Below, one piece after another: positions 18,136 through 27,316 of a stretch of 64,000 nucleotides of DNA. This DNA comes from Dokdonella sp. (GTDB lineage Bacteria > Pseudomonadota > Gammaproteobacteria > Xanthomonadales > Rhodanobacteraceae). The notes beneath the pieces are model-generated. The model saw nothing but the letters and a program-made list of their open reading frames with translations. It was not told the DNA's origin and made no database searches. The stretch spans positions 62,001 to 126,000 of the forward strand of contig JANQAE010000002.1 in the NCBI GenBank assembly GCA_024707225.1. The letters are read 5' to 3'. Every line of letters begins with the position of its first letter. Positions within the stretch are counted from its first letter, which is position 1. Position numbers and translations under genes: made by a program.

Positions 18136-20158
18136 ATGACCGAATCCAACCCGTTGCTCGCGCCGACCGGCCTGCCGCGCTTCTCGGCGATCCGCCCCGA
18201 ACACGTCGAGCCGGCGATCGACGCGATCCTGGCCGACTATCAGGCCGGCATCGACGCGATGCTGGCCTCCGACGCGCCGCGCAGCTACGCGTCGGTCATG
18301 GCCGTCGCCGAACGCCTCGACGACCGCCTGTCGCGCGCCTGGTCGCCGGTCGGCCACCTGCACGGCGTCAAGGACTCCGACGCGCTGCGCAAGGCCTATG
18401 CCGCCGCGCAGGAGAAGATCGTCGAGTTCAACACCGCGCTCGGCCAGAATCGCGCGCTCTACGCCGCCGTCAAGGCGGTGGCCGATGCGCCGGACTTCGC
18501 CGCGCTGCCGCGTGCCGCGCGCACCTCGGTCGAGCACGAACTGCGCGATTTCGTGCTGTCCGGCGTCGCGCTCGAGGAGCCGGCACGCTCACGCTACCGC
18601 GAGATCTCCAACGAGCTGGCCAAGCTCTCGACCGAGTTCGAGGAAGCGGTGCTCGATGCGACCGATGCCTGGAGCGAGCACGTCGCCGACGCGGCCACGC
18701 TGGCCGGCGTGCCCGAGTCGGGCCTGGCCGTGCTGCGCGCCTATGCGCAGGAAAAGGATCTGGACGGCTGGCTGGTCACGCTCAAGCAGCCGAGCGTCCA
18801 GGCCGTGCTGACCTACGCCGACGATCGCGCCCTGCGCGCACGGCTGTACCGCGCCTACGGCACGCGTGCCTCCGAGCAGTCCGACGAGGGCCGCTACGAC
18901 AATTCCGAGCGCATCGAGCGCATCGTCGCGCTGCGCCACGAGGCCGCCCAGCTGCTCGGCTTCGCGAGCGCCGCCGAGGAATCGCTGGCGACCAAGATGG
19001 CGCCCTCGGCCGACGCGGTCATCGCGTTCCTGCGCGATTTCGTCGCCAAGGCGCGGCCGATGGCCGAGCGCGATCTGGCCGAGCTGCGCGCATTCGCGTC
19101 CAGCGAGCTCGGCATCGAGACACTCGAGCCCTGGGACGTGGCCTACGCGTCCGAGAAGCTGCGCATGCGCACCTATGCGCTCAGCGAGGAGGAGCTCAAG
19201 CCGTACTTCCCGCTGCCGGCCGTCATCGACGGCCTGTTCGCGGTCGTCGAGCGCGTGCTCGGCGTCGGCTTCCGGCCGCGCGAGGACGTCGAGGTCTGGC
19301 ATCCGGACGCGCGCTACTACGATCTCGTCGACACCTCGGGCCGTGTGTTCGCCGGTGCCTACGTCGACCTCTACGCGCGCACCGGCAAGCGCGGCGGCGC
19401 CTGGATGGACGTGTGCACGACGCGGATGCGCACCGACGATGGCCTGCAGCTGCCGGTGGCCTATCTGACCTGCAACTTCGCGCCGCCGACCGCTACGACG
19501 CCGTCGCTGCTGACGCACGACGACGTGGTCACGCTGTTCCACGAGTTCGGCCACGGCCTGCACCACATGCTGACCGAGGTCGAGGTCGCCGGCGTCTCGG
19601 GCATCGGCGGCGTCGAGTGGGACGCGGTCGAGCTGCCGAGCCAGTTCATGGAGAACTTCGCGTGGCAGCGCGAGGGCCTGGACCTGATCGCACGCCACTG
19701 GCAGACCGGCGAACGCCTGCCCGAGGCGCTGTTCGAGCGCATGCAGGCCGCGCGCAACTTCCAGTCCGGCCTGTTCCTGGTGCGCCAGCTCGAGTTCGGC
19801 CTGTTCGACTTCCTGCTGCACCACCGCTACGACCCGGCGCGCGCGCGCGCGCGCTGGAGATCCTCGAGGAGGTGCGGCGCGAGACCGCGGTGATCGTGCC
19901 GCCGGCCTGGCACCGCTTTCCGCACACGTTCACGCACATCTTCTCGGGCGGCTATGCGGCCGGCTACTACAGCTATCTGTGGGCCGAGGTGCTGTCGGCC
20001 GACGCGTTCGACCGCTTCGAGACCGAAGGCGTGTTCAACCGCGACGTCGGCGCGGCCTGGCGCCGCGCGATCCTCGCGGTCGGCGGTTCGCGGCCGGCGC
20101 TCGAGTCGTTCGTCGAGTTCCGCGGCCGCGAACCGACGCCCGACGCCTTGCTGCGCAG

Positions 20159-20177
<19 letters not shown>
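18136..20177 (+). CDS. prlC: oligopeptidase A (M3 family metallopeptidase; frame broken)
   Basis: Cytosolic zinc endopeptidase that degrades signal peptides and short peptides. MTESNPLLAPTGLPRFSAIR begins like E. coli PrlC. The zinc site HEFGHGLHHMLTEVEV is near residue 470 and the third ligand Glu comes in GIGGVEWDAVELPSQFMENF. At the (GC)n run 19837-19854 the frame is lost (DPARARA continues as arginine-rich text), and the proper C-terminus (LEILEEVRRETAVIVPPAWH, then FTHIFSGGYAAGYYSYLWAE) lies in another frame. Removing one GC unit gives 679 residues, matching E. coli (680). Dinucleotide slippage in the assembly is the likely cause. The last 19 bp overlap ltaE on the other strand. Confidence 0.9.
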
Positions 20178-21172
<995 letters not shown>

Positions 21173-21360
21173 CGGCGGGGCTCGTCTCGGAAGGTCCCGA
21201 CGCGAAGCGCGACGGCTCGATCAGCGTAGCGGCCGATGCCGGCGATTGACCAGTGCGCGTCGACGCCCGCGTGCGGATTCGACCGCGCCGCGCCGTTGCC
21301 GGGCGCGTCCCAAGGATGTACGTGACCGGGCGGGCCGCGCAGTGCCGGCCCGGACCCGGA

Positions 21361-22497
21361 CTAGTCGAAGCCGGCGCTGAAGATCGGATCGCTGCCGAGG
21401 TCGCGCCAGCGTGCCATGTGCAGCACCGGCGTGCCGCCGGCACTGCTGAAGGTGCCGCCGACCGCGAGATCGGTGCCGAACGCGCCGAGGGCCTGGACGA
21501 CGCCGTTGTTGGGCCCGCCGTTGGCAATGCCCGACCCCAGGCCCGACCAGGCCGCACCGTTCCATTTGGCGATGCGCGGCGCCGTGACGCCGCCGGCCGT
21601 GCCGAAGCGGCCGCCGACGATCAGCTCTCCGTTGTAGACGCCGAGCGCGCGCACGACGTTGTCGACGCCGCTGCCGAGCGTCGACCAGGCCGTGCCGTCC
21701 CAGCGCGCGACGCGATCGGTATTGGCGCCGTTCGCACTCCTGAAGTCGCCGCCGACGATCAGCGCATCGCCGTAGACGGTCAGCGCGAACACCGCATCGT
21801 CGGTACCCCAGTCGAGCGCCGACCAGCTGCTGCCGTTCCATTTCGCGATCCGGCTGACGCTGGTGCTGCCGGCCGTGAAGAACGCGCCGCCGGCGACCAG
21901 TTCGCCGCGATAGACCGCCAGCGCGCGGACCGTGCCGTCGATCCCGCCGCCGACCGGCGTCCACTGGCTGCCGTTCCACTTCGCGATCCGGCCCGCATCG
22001 ACACCGCCGGCCGTCGTGAACGCGCCGGCCGCGTAGAGCTCGCCCTGGTAGACCGCCAGCGCCAGCACGGTGCCGTTCATGCCGCTGCCGAGCGGCGACC
22101 AGCCGCTGCCGTTCCAGCGCGCGATGCGATTGACGGTCTGGCCGCCGGCCATCGTGAAGCTGCCGGCCGCGACCAGCTCGCCGGCGTAGACGCTCAATGC
22201 ATGCACGTAGGTGCTCGTGCCGGTGCCGAGCGACGACCACGTGGTGCCGTCGAAGCGCGCGACGTAGAAGTGGCTGGCCGAGCCGATCGACGTGAACTCG
22301 CCGCCCATGACCAGCTCGCCGCCGTAGACCGCGAAGGCATTGATCGAACCGCTGGCGCCGAACGCGCCGAGCTGCGACCAGGACCCGCTGCCGTCCGGCG
22401 CCTCGGATTGGACCGACGTGTGCGGTACGGGATCGGCCGGCTGCGCAGCGACGGCCAGCGAAAACGCGAACAGACCCGCTGCCGCGATCTTGATCAT
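21361..22497 (-). CDS. secreted seven-repeat beta-propeller protein, 378 aa
   Basis: Signal peptide (MIKIAAAGLFAFSLAVA) and then seven consecutive ~40-residue units. Each follows the scheme ALxVYxGELxxGGxF, ~10 residues, RIAKWNGSxWSxLGSG, which makes a seven-bladed propeller the natural fold. The repeats are recent-looking (near-identical turns IAKWNGS). Related repeat proteins occur as Kelch-like or delta-60-type secreted proteins. The chain ends DPIFSAGFD, a short terminal motif like those I associate with secreted proteins of some Xanthomonadales (inference). ATG 22497 has a GGAGG site. No catalytic motif; a binding role at the surface or outside is most likely. Confidence 0.8.
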   Translation of the reverse strand: MIKIAAAGLFAFSLAVAAQPADPVPHTSVQSEAPDGSGSWSQLGAFGASGSINAFAVYGGELVMGGEFTSIGSASHFYVARFDGTTWSSLGTGTSTYVHALSVYAGELVAAGSFTMAGGQTVNRIARWNGSGWSPLGSGMNGTVLALAVYQGELYAAGAFTTAGGVDAGRIAKWNGSQWTPVGGGIDGTVRALAVYRGELVAGGAFFTAGSTSVSRIAKWNGSSWSALDWGTDDAVFALTVYGDALIVGGDFRSANGANTDRVARWDGTAWSTLGSGVDNVVRALGVYNGELIVGGRFGTAGGVTAPRIAKWNGAAWSGLGSGIANGGPNNGVVQALGAFGTDLAVGGTFSSAGGTPVLHMARWRDLGSDPIFSAGFD

Positions 22498-22916
22498 GAT
22501 GAAGCCTCCGTCGGTGGGATTCGGACGCTGCGCACACCGGAGGCGTAGGCTGTCGATGACTGCTGACGTCGGGGCCCGCAACCGTCCTTCGATCCGCTAA
22601 TGCGTGCATCGACGCGGGATCGGCTCAGGCCGACGCGACAGAGGCCGGCGAGCATTCGCGCCGGCCGACTGAACGGTGCGCGGATCCGTCCCGTGAAGGT
22701 CGGGAGCGGACGTGCTGGCGGACGGCAGCGGATCCATGCCGGCCCCTCGGCAAGTGAACGGTGGGCAAGCGTTGCACGAGGCGTGACCAGCGTGGTCATA
22801 GCCGCAGAACAAGCGTGATACGCTCGAGAAATTATTTATATAACAAGTAAATAACTCTTCTTGCCCACGATAACAACGTGAATGTTATCGTACAGAATTG
22901 ATGTTAGCATTGACGC
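22498..22916. other. 419-bp intergenic region, GC-rich to AT-rich transition
   Basis: No gene fits. The left part is normal GC-rich sequence and must contain the promoter of the propeller gene. From about 22825 the composition changes abruptly to AT-rich sequence (AATTATTTATATAACAAG near 22829-22846), unlike anything else nearby. TGATAC (22816-22821), 17 bp, TATAAC (22839-22844) could be a promoter for the rightward two-gene module. The palindrome at 22867-22891 follows. Confidence 0.5.
22867..22891. promoter_or_regulatory. perfect inverted repeat, likely operator of the two-gene module
   Basis: ACGATAAC (22867-22874), 9-nt spacer, GTTATCGT (22884-22891). It is centred about 38 bp before the ATG at 22917, whose product has a winged helix; autoregulation is a reasonable inference, as in many toxin-antitoxin operons. 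The 25-bp span suits a dimeric regulator. Confidence 0.6.
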
Positions 22917-23897
22917 ATGGACCACCAGAGCATCCAGCGCTATCTGCAGGACGTGCTCGTGACCGACGTGTCGATCCGACGATGGGAAGCCGTGCAGCGG
23001 CTGCCGTTCCATCTGCGCGACACCTACGACTTCGCCGAGCTGGTCCTGTTCGACAGGCTGTGCGTACTGGTCATCTCAGATCGGAAGCTCGATCTCGATG
23101 TCGATATCCGTCGTCAACTGGAGGTGGTCGCTGGACATGCGCCGCGAGGCGCCATCGCGATCTACGTCGTCCCAGCCTTGGCGTCCCATGAGCGCCGCCG
23201 GCTGATCATGCAGGGCGTACCGTTCATCGTGCCCGGCAACCAGATGTTCCTGCCAGCGCTCGGGTTGGATCTGCGCGAGTATTTCCGTGACCGCCGAGTC
23301 GACGCGAGTCACCATCTGAGCCCATCGACGCAGGCGCTGCTGTTTACGGCCCTGCTGAGCCCGTGGGAAGAGGACATCCATCCGCAGCGATTGAACGAGC
23401 GGTTCGGCTACACGCCGATGACCGTGTCGCGAGCCGCACGAGAACTACAGGCGGCCGGACTCGCCGCAGGATTCTCGGTCGGCCGGGAGAAGTGGCTGAG
23501 ATTCGGCCAGAGCCCGAAGCAGGTTTGGCAACACGCGCAGACCTGGCTGCGCAGTCCGGTGGGCAAGCACGTCTGGACGCTGCCCGCGGCCAATCCGATC
23601 GATGAAGCGCCGCTGGCCGGACTGAGCGCGCTCGCCGCGCAGTCGAGCCTGGCCGAACCTGTCTACGCAGAGCGCGCGATCTACGTCGAGCGCTGGAAGC
23701 ACATGCAGCATCACGAACGCATCCTGCACGCGCCGCATCCGGGCGCCACCCATTGGCAGATCTGGCGCTACGATCCCGACGCGCTGGCCGGCGACGGCCG
23801 GGTCGACCCGCTATCGCTGATCGTCAGCCTTCGCGACGAGCGCGACGAGCGCGTCCAGCAAGCTCGCGCGCAACTGGAGGCACGACTGCCGTGGTGA
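22917..23897 (+). CDS. winged-helix protein, putative antitoxin/regulator of an AbiE-like module, 326 aa
   Basis: I do not recognise a named family. Two parts are visible. Residues 1-125 form an alpha/beta domain with alternating strands (YDFAELVLFDRLCVLVIS, GAIAIYVVPALASHERRR, GVPFIVPGNQMFLPALGLDL). Residues ~138-200 form a MarR-like winged helix (LLFTALLSPWEEDIHPQRLN, MTVSRAARELQAAGLAAG). The C-terminal ~120 residues are charged with no known motif. A stop codon at 22911 excludes a longer start. It overlaps the next gene by 4 nt, and the palindrome upstream suits its DNA-binding domain. In AbiE systems the first gene is a winged-helix antitoxin; here the protein is longer and organised differently. 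Confidence 0.65.
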   Translation: MDHQSIQRYLQDVLVTDVSIRRWEAVQRLPFHLRDTYDFAELVLFDRLCVLVISDRKLDLDVDIRRQLEVVAGHAPRGAIAIYVVPALASHERRRLIMQGVPFIVPGNQMFLPALGLDLREYFRDRRVDASHHLSPSTQALLFTALLSPWEEDIHPQRLNERFGYTPMTVSRAARELQAAGLAAGFSVGREKWLRFGQSPKQVWQHAQTWLRSPVGKHVWTLPAANPIDEAPLAGLSALAAQSSLAEPVYAERAIYVERWKHMQHHERILHAPHPGATHWQIWRYDPDALAGDGRVDPLSLIVSLRDERDERVQQARAQLEARLPW

Positions 23898-24649
23898 GAG
23901 GTCTCGACCGCTTCCGAGAACACTTCGCCGGATACAGCGATCGCTACGTGCTGATCGGCGGTACGGCCGCGACCTTGACGATGGAGGAGGCGGGCCTTGC
24001 ATTCCGAGCCACCAAGGACCTGGACATTCTGCTGGTCGTCGAGGCACTCGATGCGGTCTTCGCAGTACACCTGTGGCGGTTCGTCGAGAAAGGCGAGTAC
24101 GAAATTCGTCAGACCAACGGCGGACATCCGCGGCTCTATCGGTTCGCGAAGCCTGCCGACGACGCCTATCCGCACATGATCGAGTTGTTCGCACGCCGCC
24201 TCGACGATCTGGTGTTGAGCGACGACGCCCGGCTCACACCGCTGCCGATCGACGGGACGGTATCGAGCCTGTCGGCGATCCTGCTGGACGAGGACTATTA
24301 CGCGTTCGTCATACAGGGACGCCGGCAAAGCGACGAACTGGCATGGATCGAAGCCGATCGCCTCATCCCGTTGAAAGCCAGTGCGTGGCTGGACCTCAGC
24401 GCGCGCGAAGCTGCAGGCGAACAGGTCGACGCATGGAATATCCGCAAGCATCTCAACGACGTGTTCCGGCTCGCGCAGCTTCTGTCGGCCGATCAGCGAA
24501 TCGCCTTGCCCGGCAAGGTCGCGCGCGACCTCGCAGCGTTCCTGACGCAGGCCGATCGCGACCCGATCGATCTCAGGCAGCTCAAGATTGCCGGCGCGAG
24601 CCAAGCCGAGATCATCGCGCGGCTCCGCGCCATCTACGGTCTGTCATGA
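23894..24649 (+). CDS. AbiEii-like nucleotidyltransferase, putative toxin, 251 aa
   Basis: GTG start at 23894 overlaps the stop of the regulator (GTGA); GTG 23891 is also possible. YVLIGGTAATLTMEEAGLAF and RATKDLDILLVV contain the GG...DxD core of the polymerase-beta-type nucleotidyltransferases (residues ~18-52). LIPLKASAWLDLSAREAAGE and VDAWNIRKHLNDVFRLAQLL resemble the Lys- and Asp-containing helices that follow the core in AbiEii/AbiGii proteins. AbiEii-type enzymes transfer nucleotides to RNA, often tRNA, and arrest growth on phage infection. Catalytic residues look present. Activity is inferred, not shown. Confidence 0.72.
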   Translation: MRGLDRFREHFAGYSDRYVLIGGTAATLTMEEAGLAFRATKDLDILLVVEALDAVFAVHLWRFVEKGEYEIRQTNGGHPRLYRFAKPADDAYPHMIELFARRLDDLVLSDDARLTPLPIDGTVSSLSAILLDEDYYAFVIQGRRQSDELAWIEADRLIPLKASAWLDLSAREAAGEQVDAWNIRKHLNDVFRLAQLLSADQRIALPGKVARDLAAFLTQADRDPIDLRQLKIAGASQAEIIARLRAIYGLS

Positions 24650-24797
24650 CGGTCGCGTCCCGCCGTGAACGATCGATCGGACCGCAGGACAGCCCCGCGT
24701 CCGACTCGCGGAGCGGGTATCGTCTCACTTCTTACGAATGCACCGCGTATCGAGGACGCATGCGGTGCTCGCGCCACCAAGACAGATCATCGACTTC

Positions 24798-25567
24798 ATG
24801 AAAATCGCCACCTGGAACGTCAATTCGCTCAACGTGCGCCTGCCGCATCTGCAGCAGTGGGCGCGGCGGCCGCGCCGGACATCCTGGCGCTGCAGGAAAC
24901 CAAGCTCGAGGACGGCAAGTTCCCGCGCGAGGCGGTCGAGGCGCTCGGCTATCAGGTCGCGTACTCGGGGCAGAAGACCTACAACGGCGTCGCGCTGCTC
25001 GCGCGCGAGCCGATCCACGACGTCGTGACCGACCTGCCGGGGCTCGAGGATCCGCAGCGGCGCATCCTGGTCGCGACCGTCGGCGATCTGCGCATCGCCA
25101 ATCTGTACGTCGTCAACGGTCAGGCGGTCGGCAGCGAGAAGTACGCCTACAAGCTCGACTGGCTGGCCAAGGTCACGCGCTTTCTCGAGGGCGAACTGCG
25201 CAACGATCCGCGCCTGATCGTGCTCGGCGACTTCAACATCGCGCCGGACGATCGCGACGTGCACGATCCGGTCGCCTGGCACGAGCAGATCCTGTGCTCG
25301 ACGCCCGAACGCGATGCACTGCGGCGCATGCTCGATCTGGGACTGCTCGACAGCTTCCGTCTGCTCGACGCCGAACCGGGCCGCTACAGCTGGTGGGACT
25401 ACCGCCAGGCCGGCTTCCGCCGCGACCTCGGCCTGCGGATCGATCTGATCCTGGCCAGCGAGCGCTTGAAGGCACGCGCGCATGCCGCCACTATCGACCG
25501 CACGCCCCGCGCCTGGGACCGTCCTTCGGACCACGCGCCCGCCCTGCTGGAACTTGCCGATGACTGA
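24798..25567 (+). CDS. xthA: exodeoxyribonuclease III (AP endonuclease; frame broken)
   Basis: MKIATWNVNSLNVRLPHLQQ is the classic ExoIII start, and ILALQETKLEDGKFP holds the metal-binding Glu. LGDFNIAPDDRDVHDP and YSWWDYRQAGFRRDLGLRID complete the nuclease motifs, with SDHAPALLEL at the end containing the catalytic His. The frame breaks within the GC run 24859-24872, between LQQW and AAAAPDILALQE; one missing base explains it and gives about 256 residues. It acts in base excision repair on AP sites. The stop overlaps the start of the UPF0149 gene. Confidence 0.9.
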
Positions 25568-26228
25568 ACACGACTGGCCCTCTTCTCCCAGCGACAACGA
25601 ACTCGAAGAACTGGACCAGTTCCTGCGCGCGCACGGCGGCGAGGACGACCTGCTGCTCGACGGCGTGCATGGCCTGTTGACCGCGCTGGCGATCGGACCG
25701 GTACCGGCCAAGCCGGAGGAATGGCTGCCCGACGTGCTGCACGAGCCGTTCATCGACCCCGATCAGGGCCAGCGCGTGCTGCATCTGCTGGCGCATCTGA
25801 ACGATTCGATCGCGCCGGAACTGGAGACCGGCGCCTATGAGCCGATCCTCGGCGAGATCGACGACGACGACGGCAGCACGCTCTACACCGCGCGCGGCTG
25901 GTGCGAAGGCTTCAGCCGCGGCATCGACCTGCGCGCATCGGCCTGGGAATCGCGCCTGGGCAGCGACACGCAGCTGATGGAGCTGCTCGGTCCGATCATC
26001 GCGCTGGCGATCGACGACGGTGTATTCGAGGCCGATGCCGAGTTCGCCGAGCTCAGCGACGAGGAATACGACGAGTGCCTGGCGCACATCCCGGGGGTCG
26101 TCGCCGCGGTCGCCGAGTACTGGCGCAACCATCCGCCGAGCGCCGAGGAGCAGCGCGCCGCCCAGGACGCCGCGGCGAGCCGGCGACCCGGCATGCAGCG
26201 CCGCCGCGGCGGCCGCACGCTGCACTGA
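25560..26228 (+). CDS. UPF0149 family protein (YecA/YgfB-like), 222 aa
   Basis: ATG 25560 overlaps the xthA stop. The acidic N-terminus (SPSDNELEELDQFLRAH) and the GEDDLLLDGVHGLLTALAIG segment are the UPF0149 signature. LYTARGWCEGFSRGIDLRAS and ELSDEEYDECLAHIPGVVAA follow. The C-terminus is short and basic (RRPGMQRRRGGRTLH) and lacks the usual YecA SEC-C zinc motif. Members are mostly helical and of uncertain function. Confidence 0.85.
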   Translation: MTEHDWPSSPSDNELEELDQFLRAHGGEDDLLLDGVHGLLTALAIGPVPAKPEEWLPDVLHEPFIDPDQGQRVLHLLAHLNDSIAPELETGAYEPILGEIDDDDGSTLYTARGWCEGFSRGIDLRASAWESRLGSDTQLMELLGPIIALAIDDGVFEADAEFAELSDEEYDECLAHIPGVVAAVAEYWRNHPPSAEEQRAAQDAAASRRPGMQRRRGGRTLH

Positions 26229-26356
26229 GTACGGCCGCGCGCCGCGCGCCGCGCGGCGATTGTTCACGCCGGCGCGCCAGCGCGTCCACGCCGCAGCGCT
26301 TGAGCGCGACGGTCCGCGTCGACATCTTGGCGGCTTCATCGTTCCGGAGTGCCGCC

Positions 26357-27223
26357 ATGTCCGCAGTTCCCAGCTCCCCGCCGTCCGATCGCCGCGTGCT
26401 GCAGCTCGTGCGCGGCCAGCCGACGTCCGACGGCGCCGGCGTCAAGCTCAATCGCGTCATCGGCCAGCGCGCGCTGGAGATGCTCGATCCGTTCCTGATG
26501 CTCGACGAGTTCCGGTCCGACCAGGCCGGCGACTATCTGGCCGGCTTCCCGAACCATCCGCACCGCGGCTTCGAAACCGTCACCTACATGCTGGCCGGCC
26601 GCATGCGCCACGGCGACAACCAGGGCAACTCGGGCCTGCTGACGCCGGGCAGCGTGCAGTGGATGACGGCTGGCCGCGGCATCGTGCATTCGGAGATGCC
26701 CGAACAGGAGGACGGCCTGATGTGGGGCTTCCAGCTGTGGGTCAACCTGCCGGCCGCCGACAAGATGACCGCGCCGCGCTATCAGGACATCGCGCCGGAG
26801 CGGATCCCGCAGCGCACGACCGCCTCCGGCGCGCAGGTCCGCGTGATCGCCGGCCGCTTCGAGGACCTGCAGGGCCCGGTCGACGCGGCCGCGACCGCGC
26901 CGGTCTATCTGGACGTCGCGCTGCCGGCCGGCAGCCGGCAGAGCCTGCCGGTGCCGGCCGGGCACAACGCCTTCGTCTATGTATTCGAGGGCGAGGTCGC
27001 GGTCGGACCCGACGGGGCCGCGCAACCGGTGGCGCGCGGCGAGCTCGGCGTGCTCGGCCGCGGCGGCGACGTCACGGTGGCCGCCGGCGCGCAGCCGGGA
27101 CGGCTGATCCTGGTCGCCGGCCGGCCGCTCGGCGAGCCGGTCGCCAAGTACGGTCCGTTCGTGATGAATACGCAGGACGAGATCGTCGCGGCGATCCGCG
27201 ACTTCCAGGCCGGCCGCTTCTGA
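26357..27223 (+). CDS. pirin family protein
   Basis: 288-residue bicupin. VIGQRALEMLDPFLMLDEFR, GFPNHPHRGFETVTYMLAGR and MRHGDNQGNSGLLTPGSVQW carry the metal-binding His residues, with HSEMP completing the first cupin. ATG 26357 has CCGGAG 8 nt upstream. Bacterial pirins bind Fe and include quercetinase-like and regulatory members; the substrate is unknown. It stands alone between the UPF0149 gene and the convergent peptidase gene. Confidence 0.92.
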   Translation: MSAVPSSPPSDRRVLQLVRGQPTSDGAGVKLNRVIGQRALEMLDPFLMLDEFRSDQAGDYLAGFPNHPHRGFETVTYMLAGRMRHGDNQGNSGLLTPGSVQWMTAGRGIVHSEMPEQEDGLMWGFQLWVNLPAADKMTAPRYQDIAPERIPQRTTASGAQVRVIAGRFEDLQGPVDAAATAPVYLDVALPAGSRQSLPVPAGHNAFVYVFEGEVAVGPDGAAQPVARGELGVLGRGGDVTVAAGAQPGRLILVAGRPLGEPVAKYGPFVMNTQDEIVAAIRDFQAGRF

Positions 27224-27316
27224 ACCCCGGGACGGTCCGCGGCAATGCCGCGGGCCATCGGTGCTTGCGCTGCCCTGCCGGCACGCCGTGCGAGGCGCAC
27301 GGCCGGCTCTGATTCT

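Noticed and set aside
19837-19854. (GC)n run in prlC as a programmed frameshift or regulatory repeat
   Set aside because: The family does not use frameshifting, and similar breaks occur in ten unrelated genes; assembly slippage is simpler.
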